From Huiozyma naganishii CBS 8797 (Eukaryota; Ascomycota; Saccharomycetes; Saccharomycetales; Saccharomycetaceae): a DNA stretch of 64,000 nucleotides. The notes below the pieces were generated by a model, which saw nothing but the letters and a program-made list of their open reading frames with translations, was not told the origin of the DNA and ran no database searches. Shown piece after piece: positions 39,655-49,033 of the stretch. Made by a program: the position numbers and the translations under genes. The first letter of the stretch is position 1. Each line of letters begins with the position of its first letter. The DNA lies in contig NC_035934.1 of the NCBI RefSeq assembly GCF_000348985.1, forward strand, positions 124,001 to 188,000, in the 5' to 3' direction.

Positions 39655-39845
39655 ATATATCCCCCGTGCCTCGCTCGGCCAGCTGCGTGTCTTCAGGGAC
39701 ACTTTGATCTGCTGGTCTTGAGCTGGACGTGTTTCCCCTCGCGGGAAGCTGGTGGGGGGATACTGAACTTCAGTGACGACTTTTTGAGTACAAGGGCGCC
39801 CGGGATACTTCGTATCCCGCACAATGGTGTCTTCAAGATTTAATA
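39655..39845. ncRNA. Candidate structured RNA downstream of SER1, possible snR36
   Basis: This GC-rich island of about 185 bp is flanked by AT-rich sequence and lies between the 3' ends of ATP14 and SER1. It is dense in inverted repeats: cgggatac/gtatcccg at 39801-39819 with a 3-base loop, ccagct/agctgg at 39679-39726 enclosing gtgtc/gacac at 39687-39702, and ttccc/gggaa near 39733-39747. In S. cerevisiae the H/ACA snoRNA snR36 (about 180 nt) lies just downstream of SER1, so position and size fit. I could not define H and ACA boxes or a guide pocket with confidence, and the strand is open; by analogy it would be the SER1 (minus) strand. Protein coding is unlikely. Confidence 0.4.
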
Positions 39846-39900
39846 CTTCATTTTAAATTGTATTGTAATTAGTACGTTCATACATGTGCTTGTCTACTTA

Positions 39901-41091
39901 TTATTTATGCTCCTCGGCAAACGCCTTGACGAACTGGACGAGTCTCTCGACAGTGGCCACGGTCAGTGCGTTGTACAGGGATGCACGGAACCCACCGACG
40001 GAACGGTGGCCCTTCAAACCGGTCAGTCTCTGCGCCGCGGCATCCTTGAGGAATTGGTCGTCGAGAGAACTGTCCACTAGTGTGAACACGACGTTCATGC
40101 TCGAACGGCAATTTTTAGCCACGGGCAGTCTGTAGAATTCAGGGTACGCGTCCAATGCTTCGTACAACAGTTTCGCCTTCTGCTTGTTCTCGATCGTCTG
40201 TTGCGGTAAACCACCTTTCTTCAACAGGTGTTGGAACACGAGGTCCATGACGTGCAACGTGAAAATGGGGATCGTGTTGTAGGCACTGTTGTTCTTGACC
40301 ACTGTAGGGTAGTCGAACGCGATCGGCGTCACGGGGATCCCCAACTCGTTCAATATCTCCTCGTCAGCAGCGGCAATGTTCTTCAAAATGCTCTTCTTGA
40401 TAATGTAAACGGTCAACCCGGCAAGACCAATGTTTTTCTGTGCACCGGCCATGATCACACCGTACTGAGAGACGTCAATCTCACGGGAAAGAATATCACT
40501 TGAGAGGTCAGCGACTAGTTCGACGTCGTCGTCCTCCACGAGACACCGAGGTAACTGTGGCCACTCGACACCGTGCACAGTCTCGTTCTCACACAGGTAC
40601 ACGTAAGCGTACTTCTTCCCCTGAACACGAGCACTCCATTGGGACTCCTCAGGGATGGACCCGAACTTCTTCTCCGTGTCGAATTCTCTAGAGTCGAACA
40701 CAACTTCAGCGGGCAACCGCAACCTCTGCGCCTCCTCAAACGCCTTCTCAGACCATGAACCAGTGACAAGGTACCCACAGGTCCCAACACGGCCCGTCTT
40801 CCCAACGTACCCTCTCAGCAGGTTCGTCCCCAAAGACGAGAACCCTGTGGTCCCCCCACCTTGCATGAAGAACACCTCATGTGTGTCTGGGATGTCCATT
40901 AATTCGCGGAGGTGCCTCTTCCCATCCTCAATCACCTGCGTCGCGTCCTTCGACCGGTGCGAAATCTCCCCGATCCCCAAACCAAGGTTCTTGTAATTCA
41001 CCAGGTCCTTCGCAGCCTGTTGCAGCACACATGTGGGCAACTGCGCTGGACCAGCACCAAAATGACTGGGTTCCTCTCTCTCCAATGACAT
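39901..41091 (-). CDS. SER1: 3-phosphoserine aminotransferase
   Basis: Ser1 transfers the amino group of glutamate to 3-phosphohydroxypyruvate, making phosphoserine in serine and glycine synthesis; it is a PLP enzyme of aminotransferase class V. The start at 41091 (MSLEREEPSHFGAGPAQLP) matches the S. cerevisiae N-terminus; total 396 residues against 395. The substrate loop EISHRSKDA, the FMQGGGTTGFSS segment, the PLP-binding Lys in VIMAGAQKNIGLAG and the terminal LKGHRSVGGFRASLYNAL are intact. RPS30B and GSP2, its flanking genes in S. cerevisiae, are absent. Confidence 0.97.
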   Translation of the reverse strand: MSLEREEPSHFGAGPAQLPTCVLQQAAKDLVNYKNLGLGIGEISHRSKDATQVIEDGKRHLRELMDIPDTHEVFFMQGGGTTGFSSLGTNLLRGYVGKTGRVGTCGYLVTGSWSEKAFEEAQRLRLPAEVVFDSREFDTEKKFGSIPEESQWSARVQGKKYAYVYLCENETVHGVEWPQLPRCLVEDDDVELVADLSSDILSREIDVSQYGVIMAGAQKNIGLAGLTVYIIKKSILKNIAAADEEILNELGIPVTPIAFDYPTVVKNNSAYNTIPIFTLHVMDLVFQHLLKKGGLPQQTIENKQKAKLLYEALDAYPEFYRLPVAKNCRSSMNVVFTLVDSSLDDQFLKDAAAQRLTGLKGHRSVGGFRASLYNALTVATVERLVQFVKAFAEEHK

Positions 41092-41325
41092 AACTGATTC
41101 GATTGACAACCTGTTGCCCAAGAAACCAACAACAACAGCACACTCCCCCTGTCAACGTCTCCTCTTCTTAAATATCACTCGTTCAATTGCGTCTCTGTGT
41201 CATTCATAATTTTTCACAGTTTCCTCAAAATTTCACTCTTCTCTTTCGTACAGCGTTAAGAGGCAGAGTCAGCGATGGACGATGACATGACAGAACACTC
41301 AGCGTGAGGTAGTCCCTGCGGACCA

Positions 41326-43209
41326 TCACCAGTCATCGCCCTGATCGTTGTCTTCTGTTGCGCTCACTTTGCTCTTCCGCTGGTTTAGTGCAGCAGCAAG
41401 GGCATCCGCCAATGACGCGGGGGCGCCGCCGCCGCCGGGCGCACCGCTGGGCGCGCCGCTGGGACCACCACCACTGTCTGGTTGGCCCCGAGCCTCTTGT
41501 AGCAACGCAGAAGGTTTGTCCAATTGCGACTTGTCGACTTTCTTGAGAGCGCCGATCCCACCAACAGACCGGATCGACGCAAGAAGTGCGTCCCTGCCAG
41601 CGTCCCCCGTGGTCTCGTTCAATGTTGGGCCGTTCCCACCGCCTCCAACAGGCATGGCAGGTGGTGGAGGAGGTGGGGGTGGTGCACCACCAGAACCACC
41701 CATCTGCATCCCCATATTAGGTGCAGGAGGCGCCGGTGGAGCCGGTGGAGCCGGTGGAGCCGAGTAATTCTGATTTGTAGGCATTGGAGGTGGCGGTGGT
41801 GGTGGTGATTCCGTCATAAACGTAGTCTGTGGCATAGCAGGTGGTGGTGGTGGAGGTGACTGGCCGAAAGTCGTTGGCGTAGGTTGTTGCCCAAAGAACT
41901 GCTGCTGCTGCTGCTGCTGTTGTTGTTGGGTAGGTAATTGAGCGGCAGGTCTTGCCCTTGCTGGTGGCGGAGGCGCCGGTCCTCTCCGCGAGGGCGGTAC
42001 TGGTGGCGCCACATGTCCAGATGTCTGTGAACTTGGCATTCTTTGACTGGGGATCGAGCTGCCCGCGTGTCTGTGTGGCGGCAAGGGAGGAGGTGGTCCA
42101 CGTCTCCCTGGCGGCGGTGGTGGTGGTGATGTTGCTACAGAGCCACCCATCCCTGGACCTGTAGCTTGTCTTGGTGGTGGCATTGGAACAGCCCTGTTCG
42201 CGTTGCCTGGTGGAACGGGCAGAGGTCTATTCTGCAACTGTGCCGGCGGTATGCCGTAGTTATTAGCACCTCCGAATGGAGGCGGAGCAGGCGTGTTGAA
42301 AGAGTTTGGTTGTTGCATTGCTGGTATGGGAAAGGGAAATGGATTGTTATTAGACTTTTGAGGAGCACCACCTGCCGGTTGGAAAGGCGGTGGTACCGCA
42401 TGCGATGTAGTTTGTTGTGCCTGTGGTTGTGTAAACGGCGGTGGCACGTTACGCTTCGTATGTTCCACGGGGACCTCCTCAGAGACCTTCTCGGGGGACT
42501 CCTCGGGGGACTCCTCAGGAACGGCGGCCGGAGTCGGCGTCCGTTCCGGAACTGCGTGTGGTGTGGATACAGTACTTGATGCAACGGAGAACGTCTCGTC
42601 AAACTGCGGAGATGATGAAAGATCAGCGGATACAGGTGGTGGCGGTGGAGGCGCCTTCTTCTTGGTATTCGGGATCGCTTCAGCCTCGTCGTAGTTGTAT
42701 CTCTGTCTCTGCGTGGCAAACAGCGGCTCCCCCCTTGGACCTGTCCCCGCTGTGTGCCCTTTGGCAGTCTCTTGTCTCAATTTCTTCGACAATGCAATGG
42801 CGTTCTTGTTCTGCAACGTCTTCCTGGAGGCATACTTCTCCCTCTTCTGCACCCTTTTCAAGAAATGTTGCGCCTCACTGACGTCAATGAACAACAACCC
42901 AATGGCACAGTCCTCAATTTCAAACGAGTGGAAGAAAGTTCTATCTTGAAAGTATTGGAAGTTCACATACAGTTCTTGGTCCCAGATAACACCCCTATGT
43001 CCGTAGATATCCACCAACTTCAAAAATAGTGTGTTCCCAACAAGATCTTCCACGAAGACAAGTGCCCCTGACAGCCCCGTATATACCCACTTGTTCGAAT
43101 CCGGCAACGCAACATACAGTCTCGCCACAGTGACGTCTATTATCTTATTAGCCGTCTTCGGCAACGCCCTCTTGATAATCTCTTTATCTTGAGCATTCAG
43201 AAGACCCAT
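41326..43209 (-). CDS. LAS17: Actin nucleation-promoting factor Las17 (WASP)
   Basis: Las17 is the yeast Wiskott-Aldrich syndrome protein homologue, the main activator of Arp2/3 at endocytic actin patches. The 627 residues show a WH1 domain at about 1-135 (RLYVALPDSNKWVYTGLSGA, then YFQDRTFFHSFEIEDCAIGL) that binds verprolin Vrp1; a long Pro-rich region of about 200-530 with many PPPPP stretches for SH3 partners and an 11-residue Gln run; a WH2 actin-binding motif RDALLASIRSVGGIGALKKV near 550; and an acidic C-terminus ending in DDW that engages Arp2/3. Confidence 0.97.
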   Translation of the reverse strand: MGLLNAQDKEIIKRALPKTANKIIDVTVARLYVALPDSNKWVYTGLSGALVFVEDLVGNTLFLKLVDIYGHRGVIWDQELYVNFQYFQDRTFFHSFEIEDCAIGLLFIDVSEAQHFLKRVQKREKYASRKTLQNKNAIALSKKLRQETAKGHTAGTGPRGEPLFATQRQRYNYDEAEAIPNTKKKAPPPPPPVSADLSSSPQFDETFSVASSTVSTPHAVPERTPTPAAVPEESPEESPEKVSEEVPVEHTKRNVPPPFTQPQAQQTTSHAVPPPFQPAGGAPQKSNNNPFPFPIPAMQQPNSFNTPAPPPFGGANNYGIPPAQLQNRPLPVPPGNANRAVPMPPPRQATGPGMGGSVATSPPPPPPGRRGPPPPLPPHRHAGSSIPSQRMPSSQTSGHVAPPVPPSRRGPAPPPPARARPAAQLPTQQQQQQQQQQFFGQQPTPTTFGQSPPPPPPAMPQTTFMTESPPPPPPPMPTNQNYSAPPAPPAPPAPPAPNMGMQMGGSGGAPPPPPPPPAMPVGGGGNGPTLNETTGDAGRDALLASIRSVGGIGALKKVDKSQLDKPSALLQEARGQPDSGGGPSGAPSGAPGGGGAPASLADALAAALNQRKSKVSATEDNDQGDDW

Positions 43210-43729
43210 CTTTCACGCTCACTCTGTGTAAAAGCCTTCCCCAACACGTCTTCTGTATCTCGGGTGTCCAGGTGACTATGGAACTGACGAGTTGCAACGC
43301 AATCTACCCCCAAGCTCGCAGTTGTCAGGTGTCTCTACCCACTGCGCTTCACGGGAAAAAAATTGCTATAATTTCAATCTCGACATAATACAAGTACCAC
43401 TGTATTAGTACTGGGTAACGAATACCTCTACAGTATGGAGTGTGTGTAGTTCACAGCAGCACGTTCTACTTCTATCAAGCAGTGGGTCTCGGAAGAAGGT
43501 AGTTTGATAGATTGGTGTGTTGCCCATTGGTTGTGCATTTTTTCTTATCACTGAACATGTCTTTCGCTGTAGTTACTGCCCTTTTTCTACAAAACGCTTC
43601 TATGGTGGAGAAAATGGGGTAAAGTATATAAGGGCAACAGTAGAACTGAGGATACATCTTCCTGTTCTTTCTAGGGAAATTGCGCTGTAGAGTAGACAAA
43701 CACTGTTTAGTACTTCCGCCCGAGGTGCT

Positions 43730-44572
43730 ATGTCGGAAAGATTAAGCTACATGAGGAAATCGAATTTCTTGGTCATCTCCATCCATGACCCAGCTCACTT
43801 GAACTCGTTGATGATGGAGGATTTCTTGCAGATTGCCATGTGGTTGAACGAGACGAACGATGATCCGGGACTCGCTTTAACCGTAATTCAAAGCACTGGT
43901 GATTTCTTCAGCGCTGGTGGGAAATTTGAGTCCGTGTTGGATAACGAGGCAAGGATCGCTAGTGAGGGGGGGAGTGCACCGTTAGCCAAACTGTACCAGT
44001 ACATCAGTGCCATTGCCCCACCAAATCTGTACTTCACACAAGCGTTCCAAGCGCACAAACGACCCATTGTGTGCTGTTTGAACGGACCCGCATTCGGGTT
44101 TGCCGCAAGCGTGGTGATGCTTTGCGATGTGCTGTTCACGAGGGATAACTCCCATGGGTACATCATGTTCCCCTTCACGCGGCTCGGGTTTGTCGCGGAG
44201 GGCGGCACCTCGGTGACCCTTTACGAGAAGTTGGGGGTCAACGCTACGAACGAGGCTCTCTTTTTCAGCGAGCGAGTGTCCTTCCAGCAGTTACAAGACA
44301 GTGGGTGCATCGCTAGGGAGTATCGGGACTGCAGCACCACGGAGGAGTTCAACCGCAGAGTGCTAGGCGACCTGTCCACGATCATAGAACCGCTGAGCCA
44401 CAGATCGATGAAACTGTCCAAACAACTCATTGCCTCGGATATCCGGCAGAAAATGGCCGCTGCGCAGAGCCACGAGACACTGTCCACACTCCCCTTCTGG
44501 GTTGACGGTGAACCTGGGAGACGGTTCGCCACACTGGCCAAACAGCGATCAAGAAAGGACGCCCGTTTGTAA
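43730..44572 (+). CDS. DCI1: Peroxisomal enoyl-CoA isomerase family protein (Eci1/Dci1)
   Basis: A 280-residue crotonase-family protein matching the Eci1/Dci1 pair. Eci1 isomerises 3-enoyl-CoA to trans-2-enoyl-CoA so that unsaturated fatty acids can enter peroxisomal beta-oxidation. The oxyanion-hole segment VIQSTGDFFSAGGKF, the CLNGPAFGFAASVV strand and LGFVAEGGTSVTLYEKLG are present; the Glu in AEGG aligns with the catalytic Glu of Eci1 (TEGG), so the protein is probably active. It ends in Ala-Arg-Leu, a PTS1-like tripeptide, close to the HRL of yeast Eci1. Gene order (LAS17, this gene, SYC1) equals DCI1 (YOR180C); by function it may equal ECI1. Confidence 0.88.
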   Translation: MSERLSYMRKSNFLVISIHDPAHLNSLMMEDFLQIAMWLNETNDDPGLALTVIQSTGDFFSAGGKFESVLDNEARIASEGGSAPLAKLYQYISAIAPPNLYFTQAFQAHKRPIVCCLNGPAFGFAASVVMLCDVLFTRDNSHGYIMFPFTRLGFVAEGGTSVTLYEKLGVNATNEALFFSERVSFQQLQDSGCIAREYRDCSTTEEFNRRVLGDLSTIIEPLSHRSMKLSKQLIASDIRQKMAAAQSHETLSTLPFWVDGEPGRRFATLAKQRSRKDARL

Positions 44573-45392
44573 CAGTTAGGGAGGGCGGGGCAACAACATC
44601 ATTCAAGAAAGAACTACTAATACATCACATCACCTACAACCACTGCACTGCACCTAAAACCATACCCCAGTTACCGGTCCCCGTCGATCCCAAAAGAAAG
44701 AGCGAGACAACAATAGAACCAGAAACAGAACACAAAGGAAAAGAACAAAAAGGGCGGCCCGGCCACTGTTTGCGTGCGTGCCTCGGCCCCCGCCCGTGTT
44801 CCTCAGCCGGTACCTGCCACTAACGACTGAAGTGCATATCAGCCCCCTCTTCCGTAGCTCGGTACATCACAATATACATCTCTATACAAACAGCCCCCGC
44901 TCCCGGCTTCTAAAATGCTTCGATGGGAAACAGAAACACCGACGTTTACCCAATGGGGAAATCCAGATCCCGGAACAACTCTTTTTTTTTTTTTCCTTTT
45001 TTTTTCGGATTTTTTCTCCGTTTTTTTTGTCGCTTTTTTTTTGGTCGCTTTTTCTTCCGTAAGCATGTTTTCCTCGAGCAGGAGACGGTTGGCAGTTCAG
45101 GTGCAGTGCTGCGTACCTGTTGCTGTTGCCGTGTGTCTCAGGCGTGTTACCCGGGGTTTTTTTGGGTTGTTGTCTTCCATTCTCTCGTAGACGTGCGTTA
45201 CCTGCAAAGGCAAGAATTTCGAAGAAAACATTGGGGAAATTAAATAAATAAAAGTCGAGAAAGGAAGAACGAAAGAAACGGAAGAATATCCGGAACTGTA
45301 AGAGAACACCGAAACCCCGATTTTTTGTTGTACAAACAGGGACTTAGGTGCGGTACTGCTGCTATTTTCTCGTTTGCCTTGACAGTATACCA
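44573..45392. promoter_or_regulatory. Long upstream region of the zinc-cluster gene with poly-T tracts
   Basis: This 820 bp gap is the largest promoter-type region in the left two thirds of the window. It has an A/C-rich first part and, at 44982-45058, a block of T tracts of 6-14 bases split by short CG-containing breaks (cggatt, ctccg, gtcgc, ggtcgc). Long poly(dA:dT) tracts exclude nucleosomes in yeast promoters. Frames across the block encode Phe runs and are not genes. Confidence 0.6.
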
Positions 45393-48300
45393 ATGGGGAG
45401 ACCTAAGAAAGAGGTGAGTGAGGAGAAGATAGAGAGCTTTCAGCGAGAGCTGGAGTTGGCGGGGGACAGGACAGATATACTGCTGAAGGATAAACGCGGG
45501 AGGTCGCGGTCCTGTCTCCTATGCCGCAGGAGGAAGCAGAGGTGTGACCATAAACTACCCAGTTGCACAACGTGTTTGAAAGCTGGAGTCAAGTGTGTGC
45601 AGCCGGTGAGGTACAATAACTACGGGAACGCAGTCGGTGAGTCAGGGGATAGAAGTGGGTCCACGACTCCAGATTTACAGAACTCCGCGCGCCATTCACC
45701 AGTAGGGGTCCCTCGGAGCTGCGATGAAAGGTCTGCCGGAGTGGCAGGTCCGTATAAAATGAGAACTGTACCGCCGGTCGTGACCGAGGGAGAATATTTG
45801 CATTTGTCGCCCACAGTGACAACGGTGTCCCCAGGGCAGGGAACTGATAATAAAGTTACGAAGACGAAGAGGGATAAACGTGCCAACGGTAAGGATAACG
45901 GCCAAAAGGACGATTACACTAAGTTACTAGAGAAAAAATTGAAGTTCCTCGAAAAGTTGACGAGTTTAAATCCAAACTCAGAGACCTTTAATAAGAAACT
46001 GAAACAGTACAAAAGAATAACACATTTACTCAACGGTATCGACGATTCTACTTTGGAACAGTACGTGAGTTTGCAATCTCCACCATCAACACATCCCGGT
46101 CAACAACCTCATCCTTATGGCCTGCTGCCTCCGCCTACCACCGTCAGAATACCGCAGCAGGCACAGCAACAACCGTTGCAGCCGGGGGGGTACTACTATA
46201 ACAATAGCAGTCACAATCACAATAGTACCAAAAGGAGACCCAGTTTCAATGATAAAAATATTGGAGCTCCCACGGGGACACAGATCGGTAATAACCCACC
46301 GATGCATAATTGGAACTCGATAATCTCTACAAAACAACAATCTCCCATGGGGTCCAATCTGATCAAGGATACCAATATACCGAACTTGAATTCCTTCGAC
46401 AGTGTCGATTTCTCGACGTGTATCTTTGCCAAATACAACTTAAAGGAGTTCCTCGCATACGATCCAGCGTTTGAGTTCGATGAGGAGCTATCCCGGTCCT
46501 TTTTGGACACGTTTTTCACAAGGTTACAATTCAAGTATCCACTGTTGGATGAGGCGGAGATTTACGCATTCCATGAGAATTTTGTCAACAATGCGATATA
46601 CTCCTATAACGAAACAAACTTCCATTTCGCTTGCGGTAGGATGTGGCTTGTTTACAGTATCAGCGCATGTCTACATATGACCACGGGGAAGTATAGGGGT
46701 GAACCCCCTGTGAGATACTTCTCGACTGCCATACGGCATATCACTAGGTCCGGGAAGAATTTGAACTACGTTCAACAGATTGAGTTGCTCACTTTGCTCG
46801 TACTGTACCTTCTTAGAACGGACAAGGACTCGATGGTACTTTATGAAATTATTAAGGACGTCATGGGTATCTGTAAGAACAAGTTGCATTTGAACAAATG
46901 GCACCCTCAGGACCCCTTCGCACATAAGAAACTACGACTTTTCTACTGCGTGTACTTATTGGAGAGAATGATCTGTGTTGCCGTCGGGAAACCGTATACC
47001 ATATCTGAGAGTGAGATAGACCTACCATATCTCAGCGAGGACGCGTTTGGCACAAAGGACACCAAGATACGTAGTGGGGTCCACTTTATCAACCAGTCCT
47101 TGAAGTTGCGGCGGATTGAATCACAGTTTGTGGAACAGTTGCAAATCCTACCGAACGGGGATGTACCCAGGGAGAAGTCTGTGTTACAAACTCAGTTACC
47201 TCTAGTGCGTAAATTTTTCAAAGATTTGGATATTTGGAGATCTGGGGTGGTGACGACTAGTTTCAAGAGTTTTGAAAACGAAACGCTTAAATTGTATTAT
47301 TATAGGTCAGTTCGCATCCTGATACAACCGTATCTGGAGATACTGGCGCCGGAGGATCGGCTGTTCAGGGAGTGTCAAGCTGCTGCTGGGCAGATCTGCC
47401 AGCTTTACAAGATCTTCCACCAAAAGACGATCACTGGCCATTCTACACCTGCTGTGCACACGGTGTTTGTTGCTGGTGTGACTTTAATCTACTGTATGTG
47501 GTTGGCTAGAAACTCTGATGATGAAAGGAGGAAGAAACTCGGGGATTCATCGAAGCACACGAGACCGCTGGTCAATGCGACGTTGTTTTCCACGATGGAC
47601 GACCTTAGGGCGTGTTCTGTCTGTTTGTACGTGATGACGGAGAGGTCGAATTTTGCGAGAACGTTTAGAGATACGTTTGATCAACTGATGAACGCCACTG
47701 TCGGTAACCTGATTGAACGGTGTGGGCCTGACTCTGCCGAGTTGATTTACTTGTCTCATGCGGAGAAGAACAGGGAGAAGTTGCACAAGAGAAGCAGTGG
47801 GAGCACGAACGGAACGGAGTCCTCCTTTGAGGACCAGAAGAACTCACTACAGGAGAGTTCCTTGAACGGGATGCCACCTGCGATGAAGAGGACTTTTGGT
47901 AGGGGTCAAGTCGAAGAGCATGTTGGGTTTGTGGAGAACTCACAGGTTGATCTCACAGAGCAGGAGGAACTGAAGAAGAAGCAAGGGGTGTTGGAGAGGA
48001 CGTCTGTTCCCAAGAGTCTTTCGCACCTGTTGATCAACGAGAAGGAGACACACACACCTGGCGTTGCTAGCGGTGAAAACGAGAATTTGAGTCGTGGCAA
48101 TTCGTGTGGTCAAGATGACTTCAAAAAATACGTAGTGAAGAAACCGATGAACTTTAACGAATTTGACTGGGAGAATTTTGAACAGCAAGCTTTCCTGCAG
48201 CAACATTTTGCTCAGCAGAACCTTCAAGCGTACTTGACGTCCTTGAATTACGGTAAGGGTGCGCCCGCGGAGGTCGAGGGGGATGCCAGTCGCGGCATTG

Positions 48301-48926
48301 AGGAGAAGATGAACATGATGGGGTCACCGTTGGCGATCCCAATGTCGATGAAGATGCCGTCGTCTTCATCCTCGTCAGCGAACCCGCTTATCCCCACGGG
48401 GGCAGCACCTGGGTACCCACAGAGCCAAGCACAAGAGATCCGCTCTGGGATGATGATGGGTGAGACGAGTCGCCGCGGCAGTACGCAAGTCGGTGCGCCT
48501 GAAACTGCAGCGCCTTTGCCCCTGCCCGTTGCGTTACCCACTGCGCACCTCTTCCCGCTAGAGACCAACAGTAACAACAGTATCCTGCTGAACAGTGGTA
48601 CCCACGACATGATCAACAACATCTCCACGTGGACGAACGATGCAGTCTCGGGGGCACTTGTGAACACGCACGACTACACGCCCATGGGCAGTCTCCTGCC
48701 CAACGGAGGCGACACCGGGGCAGCGGGCCCGCAGCCGATCCAGCACGGCGCGGTGATTGCACCACCACCGCAGGCCGAGGACGCGGGGAACCAGGTGTAC
48801 CCCGCCGTGGAGCCATACGAGAACGGGCAAGGAAGACGGATCTCCGCGAACAACGCAGCCCACTCGGCGACGCGGCTCTCTGAGGACTTCTGGACCATCA
48901 ACGACGACTACGGGTTCTTGACCTAA
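45393..48926 (+). CDS. Zn2Cys6 transcription factor, YLR278C-like
   Basis: A 1177-residue fungal zinc-cluster regulator. The binuclear cluster has Cys at 41, 44, 51, 58, 61 and 68 in a CX2CX6CX6CX2CX6C pattern, preceded by the basic SRS and MGRPKKEVSEEKIESF N-terminus. A middle homology region typical of the class lies near residues 330-680 (SFLDTFFTRLQFKYPLLDEA, ERMICVAVGKPYTISESEID). The C-terminal 350 residues are Ser, Asn and Gln-rich and end in RLSEDFWTINDDYGFL, a likely acidic-hydrophobic activation motif. Lying between DCI1 and SYC1, it sits where YLR278C lies between ECI1 and YSH1 on chromosome XII; that assignment is by position, and the target genes are not established. Confidence 0.85.
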   Translation: MGRPKKEVSEEKIESFQRELELAGDRTDILLKDKRGRSRSCLLCRRRKQRCDHKLPSCTTCLKAGVKCVQPVRYNNYGNAVGESGDRSGSTTPDLQNSARHSPVGVPRSCDERSAGVAGPYKMRTVPPVVTEGEYLHLSPTVTTVSPGQGTDNKVTKTKRDKRANGKDNGQKDDYTKLLEKKLKFLEKLTSLNPNSETFNKKLKQYKRITHLLNGIDDSTLEQYVSLQSPPSTHPGQQPHPYGLLPPPTTVRIPQQAQQQPLQPGGYYYNNSSHNHNSTKRRPSFNDKNIGAPTGTQIGNNPPMHNWNSIISTKQQSPMGSNLIKDTNIPNLNSFDSVDFSTCIFAKYNLKEFLAYDPAFEFDEELSRSFLDTFFTRLQFKYPLLDEAEIYAFHENFVNNAIYSYNETNFHFACGRMWLVYSISACLHMTTGKYRGEPPVRYFSTAIRHITRSGKNLNYVQQIELLTLLVLYLLRTDKDSMVLYEIIKDVMGICKNKLHLNKWHPQDPFAHKKLRLFYCVYLLERMICVAVGKPYTISESEIDLPYLSEDAFGTKDTKIRSGVHFINQSLKLRRIESQFVEQLQILPNGDVPREKSVLQTQLPLVRKFFKDLDIWRSGVVTTSFKSFENETLKLYYYRSVRILIQPYLEILAPEDRLFRECQAAAGQICQLYKIFHQKTITGHSTPAVHTVFVAGVTLIYCMWLARNSDDERRKKLGDSSKHTRPLVNATLFSTMDDLRACSVCLYVMTERSNFARTFRDTFDQLMNATVGNLIERCGPDSAELIYLSHAEKNREKLHKRSSGSTNGTESSFEDQKNSLQESSLNGMPPAMKRTFGRGQVEEHVGFVENSQVDLTEQEELKKKQGVLERTSVPKSLSHLLINEKETHTPGVASGENENLSRGNSCGQDDFKKYVVKKPMNFNEFDWENFEQQAFLQQHFAQQNLQAYLTSLNYGKGAPAEVEGDASRGIEEKMNMMGSPLAIPMSMKMPSSSSSSANPLIPTGAAPGYPQSQAQEIRSGMMMGETSRRGSTQVGAPETAAPLPLPVALPTAHLFPLETNSNNSILLNSGTHDMINNISTWTNDAVSGALVNTHDYTPMGSLLPNGGDTGAAGPQPIQHGAVIAPPPQAEDAGNQVYPAVEPYENGQGRRISANNAAHSATRLSEDFWTINDDYGFLT

Positions 48927-48957
48927 CCGCCCTCGTGCGCAGTGACAGCTACTAGTT

Positions 48958-48983
48958 GATATATATATATATATATATATATT
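48958..48983. repeat. TA dinucleotide repeat
   Basis: An uninterrupted run of 13 TA units lies 50 bp before the SYC1 start and 32 bp after the zinc-cluster gene stop. It may serve as a transcription termination or TATA-like element between these same-strand genes, and is likely to vary in length between strains. Confidence 0.8.
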
Positions 48984-49033
48984 TGCTACGAGATGAGAAG
49001 CACAGAGGAGCAGCACGGCAACCGCACAGGGCT

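Noticed and set aside
44778..45243. Overlapping Phe-rich frames across the poly-T block
   Set aside because: They are translations of T tracts (FFFF) with no conserved sequence.
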